Shown here one piece after another: positions 1 through 6,471 of a DNA stretch of 44,277 nucleotides. How positions within the stretch are numbered: the first letter of the stretch is position 1; each line of letters begins with the position of its first letter. The DNA is taken from contig JAJZRA010000009.1 of NCBI GenBank assembly GCA_021847485.1, positions 1-44,277 of the forward strand, given 5' to 3'. A program made the translations under genes and the position numbers. Below the pieces are notes generated by a model. The model searched no databases and had not been told where the DNA came from. It saw only the letters and a list, made by a program, of their open reading frames with translations. The stretch is from a bacterium (GTDB lineage Bacteria; Elusimicrobiota; Elusimicrobia; Elusimicrobiales; UBA9959).

Positions 1-1
1 G

Positions 2-85
2 CAGGACTACAACAGCTTCAGGCCGCACAGCTCGCTAGGGAATCTGACGCCGCAGGAGTTTGCAGCGAGGACAGTAAATGCTTAA
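2..85 (+). CDS. IS3-family transposase (OrfB), C-terminal end only
   Basis: The frame beginning at base 2 reads QDYNSFRPHSSLG and then a TPQEF motif before a TAA at 83-85. This is the typical carboxy end of the rve integrase domain of IS3-family (IS407-like) OrfB transposases. The rest of the gene lies left of the window, so intactness cannot be judged. It is followed by a plausible insertion-sequence right end at about 100-127. Confidence 0.75.
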   Translation, partial: QDYNSFRPHSSLGNLTPQEFAARTVNA

Positions 86-99
86 ATTTTACACATTCA

Positions 100-127
100 G
101 ACTGGTAGGAATTGCGGGGTAAGGTCA
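100..127. repeat. Putative right terminal end of the IS3-type element
   Basis: Just after the transposase stop the sequence runs into GCGGGGTAAGGTCA. In reverse complement this begins TGACC and a C-rich stretch, as IS407-type terminal repeats commonly do. The partner left end is outside the window, so the exact boundary is inferred from the position and the TGA...TCA ends only. Confidence 0.4.
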
Positions 128-129
128 AA

Positions 130-330
130 CTAATTAACAGCACTGGGGCTTCCCAGAGAAGCCGGGACGCCTTCAATTGAGAAAGGGGAATGCCACACCT
201 CGCCACGGTGTAATAGGCGCACAACGGCAAAAACAATCGCTGTAACCAGCCAAATGATGACCAACAGCGTCAACTTGGCCTTAATACGGTTTAGCCGCCC
301 CCAATCAATTATCCGTCTAATTCTTTCCAT
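130..330 (-). CDS. Small single-pass membrane protein, unknown
   Basis: A 66-residue frame with a basic N-terminus (MERIRRIIDW), one hydrophobic segment at about residues 21-41 and a short polar tail. It starts inside the end of the upstream small gene (14-nt overlap), which suggests translational coupling, since no Shine-Dalgarno sequence is visible. Base composition is clearly more AT-rich than the rest of the window. I recognise no family. It could be mobile-element cargo or a chance frame. Confidence 0.35.
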   Translation of the reverse strand: MERIRRIIDWGRLNRIKAKLTLLVIIWLVTAIVFAVVRLLHRGEVWHSPFSIEGVPASLGSPSAVN

Positions 331-535
331 CAGGTTTATACAATTGTTTCAGGATCTGCATCGACTCTTGATATGAATTTACAGACGGCGGCTGGGATTT
401 ATACCAATATTCAGGATGCATAAAACAAGCATACACGGCCCACCAGGAAATCAGCAACAGCAATCCGAACGATAAGAATATAGAAAGATTTAACCCCCAG
501 TTGACTATCCAGCAAGCAATATTTCTAAGTCTCAT
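317..535 (-). CDS. Small membrane protein, unknown
   Basis: A frame of about 72 residues taken from the ATG at 533-535 (a TTG further upstream at 547 is also in frame). It has one long hydrophobic segment (LSIFLSFGLLLLISWW) followed by a polar tail. It overlaps the start of the next small membrane ORF. Both lie between an IS3-type end and a sequence resembling REP/Y1-transposase flanks, and both are AT-rich, so they are probably acquired DNA. No family recognised and no clear ribosome binding site. Confidence 0.35.
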   Translation of the reverse strand: MRLRNIACWIVNWGLNLSIFLSFGLLLLISWWAVYACFMHPEYWYKSQPPSVNSYQESMQILKQLYKPDGKN

Positions 536-545
536 GTTTATGTGC

Positions 546-580
546 AAATGGGGTCAGGTCTTAAATCTTGATTTAACCCC
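546..580 (+). repeat. ATGGGGTCAGGTCTT-type sequence, likely transposase-flank remnant
   Basis: The string AAATGGGGTCAGGTCTTAAA is visible. Very similar strings commonly flank IS200-like/REP-associated Y1 tyrosine transposase genes in many bacteria. No Y1 transposase gene is present here. I therefore read it as a scar or solo end, which is inference. Confidence 0.35.
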
Positions 581-602
581 GCCTAACCCATTTCAAATAT
601 AC

Positions 603-632
603 AAAAAAAAGCCCCGGCATAGTTACCAGGGC
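603..632 (-). terminator. Intrinsic terminator reading leftward from the tRNA locus
   Basis: On the minus strand GCCCTGG pairs with CCGGGGC (one T-G wobble) around an 8-nt loop and is followed directly by eight T. It would end minus-strand transcripts that leave tRNA-Gln and cross the structured region 644-935. Confidence 0.65.
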
Positions 633-643
633 CTTGAAGTTTA

Positions 644-853
644 GGACTAGGATTCGGTCACGCGTCGGCTCCTCGCCGTCGCTCGTCGCCGCCCGCGACC
701 CCGCCTCCCTGCTGCGGGCTGCTGCCACGCATAGCCCGCATAGCGGGCTTGCGCGGCCCCAGCTCGGCGATTTCGCTTACGCATGAAATCGCCTCCGCTC
801 TTGCGGACCAGCACCGCTGGTCCTCACCTCGCAGGTCCGGCTTTCGAATCCTA
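644..853. repeat. Cloverleaf-like palindromic element, copy D
   Basis: Short outer arms TAGGATTCG (648-656) and CGAATCCTA (845-853) enclose three perfect hairpins: 733-749 (7-bp stem, ATA loop), 766-793 (9-bp stem) and 805-823 (8-bp stem). On the minus strand the second has the loop ATGCGTAAGC and the third the loop GGT. Equivalent loops occur in the copies at 36584, 37732 and 44067 with unrelated stem sequences. The outer arms match the T-arm of the adjacent tRNA-Gln. The minus-strand frame across 658-909 is open but resembles no protein. No gene is supported between 548 and 925. Confidence 0.6.
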
Positions 854-855
854 AC

Positions 856-877
856 GCGAGACATAATTATGTCTCGC
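856..877. repeat. Perfect 22-bp palindrome inside a tRNA-Gln 3' remnant
   Basis: The 22 bases centred between 866 and 867 equal their own reverse complement (half-site GCGAGACATAA). They lie between CGAATCCTA (845-853) and TCCCGGAGCCA (880-890). Those two pieces are contiguous, apart from one base, in the real tRNA-Gln 3' end. The palindrome therefore looks inserted into an inverted copy of that end. Confidence 0.6.
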
Positions 878-879
878 TG

Positions 880-935
880 TCCCGGAGCCAAATTAATAGG
901 CCCCCTCAAAAGGGGGCCTAAATTTGGCTCCGGGA
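880..935 (-). terminator. Long hairpin overlapping the tRNA-Gln 3' end, with terminator core 898-919
   Basis: Arms 880-906 and 911-935 are complementary over about 25 bp with a 2-nt bulge and a CAAA loop. The core AGGCCCCCT/AGGGGGCCT (898-919) looks like a tRNA terminator stem. The outer part of the arm is an inverted copy of the tRNA acceptor 3' strand plus CCA, so this hairpin can compete with tRNA acceptor-stem folding. Confidence 0.6.
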
Positions 936-998
936 CTAGGATTCGAACCTAGACAAAGAGATTCAGAGTCTCTCGTGCTACCGTTACACCATCCCGGA
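925..998 (-). tRNA. tRNA-Gln (anticodon CUG)
   Basis: The minus strand folds as a cloverleaf. The acceptor TCCGGGA pairs with TCCCGGA, with discriminator G, and CCA is encoded at 925-927. The anticodon stem AGAGA/TCTCT holds the loop CTCTGAA (anticodon CTG). The T-arm contains GGTTCGAATCC. tRNA-Pro lies just upstream on the same strand, and a terminator-like hairpin directly follows and overlaps the 3' end. Confidence 0.93.
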
Positions 999-1048
999 AT
1001 ATCGCTGCACTGATATTATATAAATTTCGGGGGCTTCGGAAAACTTTA

Positions 1049-1119
1049 TCGGGGCACCCAGGATCGAACTGGGGACTCATGCTCCCAAAGCACGCGTGAT
1101 ACCATTTCACCATGCCCCG
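1049..1119 (-). tRNA. tRNA-Pro (anticodon UGG)
   Basis: Acceptor CGGGGCA pairs with TGCCCCG, with discriminator A and no encoded CCA. The D-arm is GTGA/TCAC with a short loop. The anticodon stem CGTGC/GCATG holds the loop TTTGGGA (anticodon TGG). The T-arm CCCAG/CTGGG surrounds TTCGATC. It is probably cotranscribed with the tRNA-Gln 50 bp downstream. Confidence 0.93.
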
Positions 1120-1153
1120 AAGGGGATAGTGTATAAATTACGGGGGCCGGGGT

Positions 1154-2287
1154 TCAAACCGGCTTGCGGGGCAGCGACAGGATGAAGCTCAGGCCGCCGC
1201 CGGGGTTCTTCCTGGCGGCCACGTCGCCGCCGTGGGCTTCCATGATGCGTTTTACCGTGGCGAGGCCCAGGCCTATGCCCCCCACTTCGCGCGTCAGGTA
1301 GTCGGCGGCCTGGAAGAAGTTGTCGAAGAGGTGCGGCATAGCCTCGTCGCCCACCTCGGGGCCGGTATTGGAGAAGGCGAGCACCGCGCGGTCGGGCAGG
1401 TGGGACACCTTCACGGCCACGCCGCCGCCTTTCTTGTTGAACTTCACGCCGTTGGCCAACAGCTGCCGGAACACCTCGGAGAGCAGCTCCGGGTCCGCTT
1501 GCACGGGCGCCGGCGTCCCCTCCGCGGAGACGGCCAGCGTAACGCCGGCCTCGTCGAAAAGGAACTTGAGGCCGCGCCCGGCGGCCTCGAGCAGCGCGCC
1601 GAGGTCGGTCTCCTTGCGGTCCACCTTGATCTCCCCTTTCAGCAGGCCGCTGTAGAGCAGCAGCTCGCCGATGCCGAGGTGCAGCCACTTGAGCGCCTTG
1701 TCCACGCGCAGCCACAGCTCGCGCTGTTCGCCGGAAAGCTGCTGGCCCAGGATCTCGCTGGAGGTGACGGCTATGGCCAGCGGGGTGCGCAATTCGTGGT
1801 TGACCCGCCCGAGGAAGGCGTCCTTGGCGCTCTCGGTCTCCTTCAGGCGGGCGTACGCGTCCTCGAGTTCGCGCTTCATGGCTTTCTCGCGGGCCAACTC
1901 CGAGGAGAGGGCGGCCTTCTCGAAGACAGAGCGGATCACGCTGGCCAGGTAATCGGTGGAGAACGGCTTGATGATGTACTCCATCGCCCCGGTCTTGATG
2001 CCGCCTATGGCGCTTTCCAGCGTCGGGTCGGCGGTCATCATGACCACCTTGGTGTCCGGCGACATGTTCTTGATCTCGCGGGCCAGCATGACGCCGTCGC
2101 CGTCGGCGTCGATGTTGATATCGGTGAGTACCAGGTCGAAGGGGCGCTTGTGGAAGGCCGCGCGCGCGGCGGCCACGGAAGGGGCCTGTACCACCTCGGT
2201 CACCACGTCCTGCAGGACGCGCGAGCAAAGCTCGAGCATCTCTTCCTGGTCGTCAATGACCAGGGTCACGGCCTGTATCTTCTGCAT
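1154..2287 (-). CDS. Receiver domain fused to a histidine kinase
   Basis: A 377-residue soluble protein. An N-terminal receiver domain (about 1-125) has acidic residues D12/D13, the phosphoacceptor D56 in LTDINID and a lysine in YIIKPF. A coiled-coil linker follows, then a HisKA domain with the H-box NHELRTP at about 165. The HATPase_c domain shows an N-box-like LLANGVKF and a G-box IGLGLATV. The receiver-first order with no membrane segment marks it as an intermediate sensor that takes phosphoryl groups or signals from a partner kinase. It is last in a minus-strand envelope operon, 19 bp after the amidase gene. The input signal and output partner are not visible. Confidence 0.9.
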   Translation of the reverse strand: MQKIQAVTLVIDDQEEMLELCSRVLQDVVTEVVQAPSVAAARAAFHKRPFDLVLTDINIDADGDGVMLAREIKNMSPDTKVVMMTADPTLESAIGGIKTGAMEYIIKPFSTDYLASVIRSVFEKAALSSELAREKAMKRELEDAYARLKETESAKDAFLGRVNHELRTPLAIAVTSSEILGQQLSGEQRELWLRVDKALKWLHLGIGELLLYSGLLKGEIKVDRKETDLGALLEAAGRGLKFLFDEAGVTLAVSAEGTPAPVQADPELLSEVFRQLLANGVKFNKKGGGVAVKVSHLPDRAVLAFSNTGPEVGDEAMPHLFDNFFQAADYLTREVGGIGLGLATVKRIMEAHGGDVAARKNPGGGLSFILSLPRKPV

Positions 2288-2306
2288 ATTGTCCCCCGCA
2301 GGAAGA

Positions 2307-3005
2307 CTACATCTTTTCGATGAAGCGCTTCAACCCGCGCTTGATGGCCTCGCCCACGGCGCGCCGGGAGGCGTCGTCCAGCAGGAAGGGGCGGTTGGCC
2401 TCCATGTCGCCTATCTCCAGCAGCACGCGGTAAGGCGCCTTGTTGACGTTCTCGTCCACGCTGTAGAAGGCCAGGCGGCCGGTGGCGGCGCAGCGGTAGT
2501 CGTTGCGGCCGGTGGAGCTGTCCAGGTGGGTGCCGCGGTTCTCCAGGTCCGTGGCGCGGGAGATCTCCTCGATGAGGATATCGGAAAGGCGGCGGTTGGC
2601 GGCCTCCAGGGGGTCGCCGTCGTGGATATAGCCCCAGACCGCGTGTCGGCCGGAGCCGGAATTATTGTGCACCCCGATGAAGACGAGCGGGGCCAGCTCG
2701 TTGGAACGCGCCAGCTCCCACGCGTAGCCGGAAAGTCTGCCGTCCTCCAGCGCCGAGGTGTGGGCGATCAGCGTATTGGTGCCGGCGTCGGCGTGGTGCA
2801 GGTCCTTGCGGCCGTAGCTCCAGACCTTGTGCTCGTCGTAATGCGGCGCGGCCGCCATGGCGTAGTCCACCATGGCGGAGGCGGTCAGGGCCTCGTTATA
2901 GTTCTCGCCGGTGTCCGTCTGGTGCGACGGCTGGAAGACGACGCGCGGGAGGTCTCCGGCGGTGAGCGGGGCGGCGGCGAGCAAGGCAAGAAGGAGGGCG
3001 GTCAT
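2307..3005 (-). CDS. Exported N-acetylmuramoyl-L-alanine amidase-like protein (Amidase_3 fold)
   Basis: A 232-residue protein with a signal peptide (about 1-16, ending LTAG). Amidase_3-type zinc motifs are visible but divergent: PSHQ in place of PGHG, GVHNNSG in the middle, and LLEIGDMEANRPFLL near the end, which carries the catalytic-type Glu. It should act in the periplasm, cutting the bond between MurNAc and the stem peptide. It is 3 bp from the PAP2 gene upstream in the same operon. Divergence of the first zinc motif leaves its activity uncertain. A second, larger amidase is at 9913-11745. Confidence 0.75.
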   Translation of the reverse strand: MTALLLALLAAAPLTAGDLPRVVFQPSHQTDTGENYNEALTASAMVDYAMAAAPHYDEHKVWSYGRKDLHHADAGTNTLIAHTSALEDGRLSGYAWELARSNELAPLVFIGVHNNSGSGRHAVWGYIHDGDPLEAANRRLSDILIEEISRATDLENRGTHLDSSTGRNDYRCAATGRLAFYSVDENVNKAPYRVLLEIGDMEANRPFLLDDASRRAVGEAIKRGLKRFIEKM

Positions 3006-3008
3006 AGT

Positions 3009-3833
3009 TCAGAAAGAATAGACCAGCGAGGCGCCGGCGTAACCGGGGGCGCTCACCGGCAGCAGCATGGCGGACGGGGCCGTGCGGTCGGGTTTGGCTA
3101 TCCAGCGCCCCACGGCGGTGCCGAGGGCGGCGCCGGCGAAGACGTCAGACGCCCAGTGCTTGTCAGCGTAGATGCGCTGCAGCGCGGTGGAGGCGGCCAG
3201 CGTGTAGGCGGCTATGCCCACGGCGGGGCTCTCATAGCGGCGGGCGAAGACCGAGGCCACGGCGAAAACGCTGGTGGTGTGGCCGGACGGGAACGACGTC
3301 CTGGCGCTCTTGAACTTGAAAGGCGTGAAGCGCCGCTTGCCGTCCTCCGTGTAAGGCCGGGCGCGGCCGACGGAATATTTCAGCAGCGTCCCGGCGGCGT
3401 TGGCGGCCAGGAAGCTTTCGGTGGCGAGCACGGCGGTGCGGGTACCGTAGTCGCTGCCTAAAACGTAGCTGAGGCCGCCGTAAAGGCCCACCAGGCCCAG
3501 CTCGTAGCCGCCGTTGCCGAACTTCTCGGCGACCTTGGCGGCGTCGTCGTTAAAGGAGGATTGGTTCTTGGCGAAGAGACGCCGTATCTGGCCGTCGGCG
3601 GAATAGACCAGCAGGCCGCCGGCCGCTATCCCGCCGGCCCACCAGGCGGACTCCCGGTCCAGGCGCAGCGGGGCGGTGAGCACCGAGCCCGCGGCGGACA
3701 GGGTCTCGCGCACGGGGCTTTCCCCTTCGGCGGCGCGGCAGAACGGGCAGAAGGCCGCCAGCGCGCCGAGCAGCAGCGTCAGGCAGGCCGCGCCCCGCCG
3801 CAGGGCGGGGAGCAGGGAGAGAGCGCCGGCCAC
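3009..3833 (-). CDS. PAP2-superfamily membrane phosphatase
   Basis: A 274-residue protein with an N-terminal hydrophobic segment. The three-part PAP2 signature is present: KYSVGRARP (about 150-160), PSGH (about 182-185) and RIYADKHWASD (about 217-228). The family dephosphorylates lipid phosphates such as undecaprenyl pyrophosphate or phosphatidate at the membrane. Its place between a CHI-like periplasmic protein and a peptidoglycan amidase suggests an envelope role. The GTG start lies 3 bp after the upstream stop. The exact substrate cannot be told from sequence. Confidence 0.85.
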   Translation of the reverse strand: MAGALSLLPALRRGAACLTLLLGALAAFCPFCRAAEGESPVRETLSAAGSVLTAPLRLDRESAWWAGGIAAGGLLVYSADGQIRRLFAKNQSSFNDDAAKVAEKFGNGGYELGLVGLYGGLSYVLGSDYGTRTAVLATESFLAANAAGTLLKYSVGRARPYTEDGKRRFTPFKFKSARTSFPSGHTTSVFAVASVFARRYESPAVGIAAYTLAASTALQRIYADKHWASDVFAGAALGTAVGRWIAKPDRTAPSAMLLPVSAPGYAGASLVYSF

Positions 3834-3836
3834 GGC

Positions 3837-4394
3837 TCAGCGCCCCAGCAGGCCGTCGCGCAGCGACTTGTCAGAGGGCTTGGGGCCCAGCCAGACCAGC
3901 ATCAGCGCGTCGCCGAAGTCCTTGCCCTCTATCACGCCGAGCGGCTTGCCGTCGGCCTCTATCTCCACGCCCTTACCGGGGCGGTAGGTGAAGACCAGCC
4001 TGTCGCCTTTCTTGACGTTGGGGATGAGCTTCTCGAAGCGGGCGATGCGGTCCTTGATGGCCGGCAGCGCCTCGGGCGCGTTATTGGCGAACCCGTCGGC
4101 GATGGCCTTGGCCACGTCCTCGCCGTCCACGCCGCGCAGGAAGACCAGCTCCATGCGCTTGAGCTGGTCGGAGGAGGCGATCTCCGCGCCGTCCGCGGAG
4201 TTCTTCTCCAGGTACAGGCCGGCCACGTAGACCTTGAAGACGATCTTGGTGCGCAGGCCTATGCCGTTGAGGGAAAGGGTCTTGCCGTCCACCTGCACCT
4301 TGCCGGGCAGGGTCACGCCCTTGAGCGTCATATCGGTACCGGCGGCGAAAAGCGCGCAGGGGAGCAGGATCAGGGCGAGGGCTAATTTCTTCAT
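3837..4394 (-). CDS. Exported chalcone isomerase-like protein
   Basis: A 185-residue protein with a clear signal peptide (MKKLALALILLPCALFAAG). It matches bacterial chalcone-isomerase-like proteins: VTLPGKVQVDGKTLSLNGIGLR, KVYVAGLYLE and a C-terminal GDALMLVWLG. Members in bacteria lack known flavonoid substrates and are thought to bind lipid-like ligands. The start is supported by an AGGAG Shine-Dalgarno and by a promoter about 60 bp upstream. It is first in the operon with PAP2, amidase and the receiver/kinase. Confidence 0.82.
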   Translation of the reverse strand: MKKLALALILLPCALFAAGTDMTLKGVTLPGKVQVDGKTLSLNGIGLRTKIVFKVYVAGLYLEKNSADGAEIASSDQLKRMELVFLRGVDGEDVAKAIADGFANNAPEALPAIKDRIARFEKLIPNVKKGDRLVFTYRPGKGVEIEADGKPLGVIEGKDFGDALMLVWLGPKPSDKSLRDGLLGR

Positions 4395-4449
4395 ATTTCT
4401 CCTTAGGGAACGCGGGCCGGCCCTTGGGGCGCGCCGGCGGCGTCAGACA

Positions 4450-4478
4450 ATAATATATATTCTGACAAGGCTTTTCAA
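4450..4478 (-). promoter_or_regulatory. Sigma70-type promoter for the CHI/PAP2/amidase operon
   Basis: On the minus strand TTGAAA (4473-4478), a 17-bp spacer and TATTAT (4450-4455) fit the sigma70 consensus well. It overlaps the plus-strand promoter of the divergent peptidase gene. Confidence 0.6.
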
Positions 4479-4490
4479 TTTTGATAGGAT
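4462..4490 (+). promoter_or_regulatory. Sigma70-type promoter for the C39/NlpC peptidase gene
   Basis: CTGACA (4462-4467), a 17-bp spacer and TAGGAT (4485-4490). The spacer region contains the minus-strand -35 box, so the two divergent promoters interlock. An inverted pair GTCAGA/TCTGAC (4443-4466) lies over both and could be a protein-binding site. Confidence 0.5.
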
Positions 4491-4523
4491 AAAGCCAGCG
4501 ACCGCTACCTACAGGTGCCTCCA

Positions 4524-6455
4524 TTGAGATCCCGCTGCATACTCTTAACAGGACTTACCATTATGACCGCTACCCTCGGCAAGCCGGCCTTCGCGGCGCA
4601 CGCCCCCCGCTCCTGGACCATAGTCAACTTCCTCCCCGGCGACTTCAAGGAAGCGTCGCTCAAGAACCTGCGCCCGGCCGACCCGCGCACCGGGGCCTTC
4701 GAGGTAACGGATTCCAGCCGCCCCGCCGTGCTGACCTCGGGCGAGATCGCTGCCCTGTTCCCTTTCGACCAGCTGCTGCTCTCGGCCGACGCGGCGCTGC
4801 CGCCCGGCGGCTCGCTCACCGCCGAGGCGCAGGTACGCTCCGCCGAGGGCTGGAGCCCCTGGTTCAGCTTCGGCCGCTTCGCCGCCGGCGCCGAGCGCGG
4901 CAGCGTGAAAGGCCAGGACAACGATTTCGGCGCGATGGACGTGGACGTGCTCAAGCTCAAGCGCAAGGCCTCGTCCTTCCGCTACCGCGTCACGCTGGCC
5001 GGCGCCGGCAAGGCCGCCGTCCTGCGCCTGGCGGCGGCGTCCTACACCGATTCCTCCGCCCCCTACGAGAGCGCCGCCGCGGCCGCCCTGCCGGCCGGCG
5101 AGAAGCCGCTGCAGCTCAAGATGCCGCTGCACTCCCAGATGATGCAGCAGGTGAACTACGCCGGCGACATCTGCAGCCCGGTCTCCCTGACGATGGCCTT
5201 CGGCGCGCTGGGCCTCGAGGCCGACCCCATCCGCACCGCCGAGGCAGTGCTCGACCCGGGCGAGAACATTTACGGCAACTGGTTCCTCAACACCGCCCAC
5301 GCCGGCTCGCGGGGCCTGTACTCCTTCCTGGCGCGGCTGAACTCCCTCGAGGAGGCCCGCGCTTTCCTGGCCGCCGGCGCGCCGGTGATAGCCAGCGTGA
5401 CCTTCGGCCCGGACGAGCTGAAGAACTCCCCCCTCAAGAAGACCAAGGGGCATTTGCTCGTGATAGCCGGGTTCGACGCCAAGGGCAACGTCATCGTCAA
5501 CGACCCGGCCGCGCCCGACGAGAAGACCGTGCGGCGCGTCTACGACAGGGCGCAGTTCGCGGCGGCCTGGCTCAAGAACAAGTTCGGCACGGCCTACATC
5601 CTGGCGCGCGACCTCAACGCTTTCCTGGCGGTCCGGGACAGGGTGGCGGAGCTGTATTCCATGCCGCCCGCCGACGCGGCGGAGAAGCCCAAGCTCATCG
5701 AGAGCCAGCTGGTGGCCAACGAGCGGGTGGAGCTGCTCGACGTCTCCGGCGGCTGGGCCAAGGCCCGCGCCCTGGAGCAGCACAGCCTGAAGGCGAACGG
5801 CAAGACGCTCACGCCCTACGTCGGCTGGCTGCCGCTGGACTCCCTGACCTTCAGCCTGCCTGTGGCCCCCACGGCCGTGGTGCGCGCCAAGACCGCCGGC
5901 GACGCCGACCTGTCGGTGGGCGTCAAGGTGCGCGTGCTCGCCACGGCCGGCGACGGCGCGCGGGTGGTGTTCGGCGACGGCACCCCGGCCCTGCTGCCGG
6001 AAAAGGACCTGACGCCGCTGCCGCAGCGCGCCCGGCCGGACACGCTGCGCGGCCGCATCCTGGACACGGCGCGGCTTTTCCTCGGCGACAAGTACTACTG
6101 GGGCGGCCGCTCGGCCTGGGGCATAGACTGCTCCGGCCTGGTCAACCTGGCCTACCGGGCCTGGGGCCTGGACGTGCCGCGCAACGCGGGCGACCAGTAC
6201 GCGGCCTCCCGGCATCTCACCCGCGCCGAGCTCAAGCCGGCCGACCTGATCTTCTCCTCCGACGCGGCCAAGCCCCGCCTGATAAACCACGTGATGCTCT
6301 ACGCCGGCGGGGGCCGCCTGATCGAGGCCACCGGCGACACCGGCTCGGTGCGCGAGGTCTCCTTCAAGGAGAAGTTCGGCGTCGACTTCGCCAAGGTGCG
6401 GCACGGCGCGCTGGTCAACGGCAAGAAAGTGTTTTTCGGCAGGATCATCCGGTAA
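4524..6455 (+). CDS. Exported double cysteine peptidase: C39-like plus NlpC/P60
   Basis: About 643 residues with a signal peptide ending FAA. After an N-terminal beta-rich region comes a C39-like papain-fold domain (about 200-360) with CSPVSLTMAF for the Cys, KGHLLVIAGFD for the His and VNDP for the Asp. SH3-like segments follow. The C-terminal NlpC/P60 domain (about 515-640) has GIDCSGLVNLAYRAW for the Cys and NHVMLYAGGG for the His. NlpC/P60 enzymes cut peptidoglycan stem peptides. I prefer the TTG at 4524 because AGGTG sits 6 nt upstream and it gives a good signal peptide. GTG 4515 or ATG 4563 are alternatives. Confidence 0.85.
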   Translation: MRSRCILLTGLTIMTATLGKPAFAAHAPRSWTIVNFLPGDFKEASLKNLRPADPRTGAFEVTDSSRPAVLTSGEIAALFPFDQLLLSADAALPPGGSLTAEAQVRSAEGWSPWFSFGRFAAGAERGSVKGQDNDFGAMDVDVLKLKRKASSFRYRVTLAGAGKAAVLRLAAASYTDSSAPYESAAAAALPAGEKPLQLKMPLHSQMMQQVNYAGDICSPVSLTMAFGALGLEADPIRTAEAVLDPGENIYGNWFLNTAHAGSRGLYSFLARLNSLEEARAFLAAGAPVIASVTFGPDELKNSPLKKTKGHLLVIAGFDAKGNVIVNDPAAPDEKTVRRVYDRAQFAAAWLKNKFGTAYILARDLNAFLAVRDRVAELYSMPPADAAEKPKLIESQLVANERVELLDVSGGWAKARALEQHSLKANGKTLTPYVGWLPLDSLTFSLPVAPTAVVRAKTAGDADLSVGVKVRVLATAGDGARVVFGDGTPALLPEKDLTPLPQRARPDTLRGRILDTARLFLGDKYYWGGRSAWGIDCSGLVNLAYRAWGLDVPRNAGDQYAASRHLTRAELKPADLIFSSDAAKPRLINHVMLYAGGGRLIEATGDTGSVREVSFKEKFGVDFAKVRHGALVNGKKVFFGRIIR

Positions 6456-6471
6456 GCGGAGCGGAGGGCAT

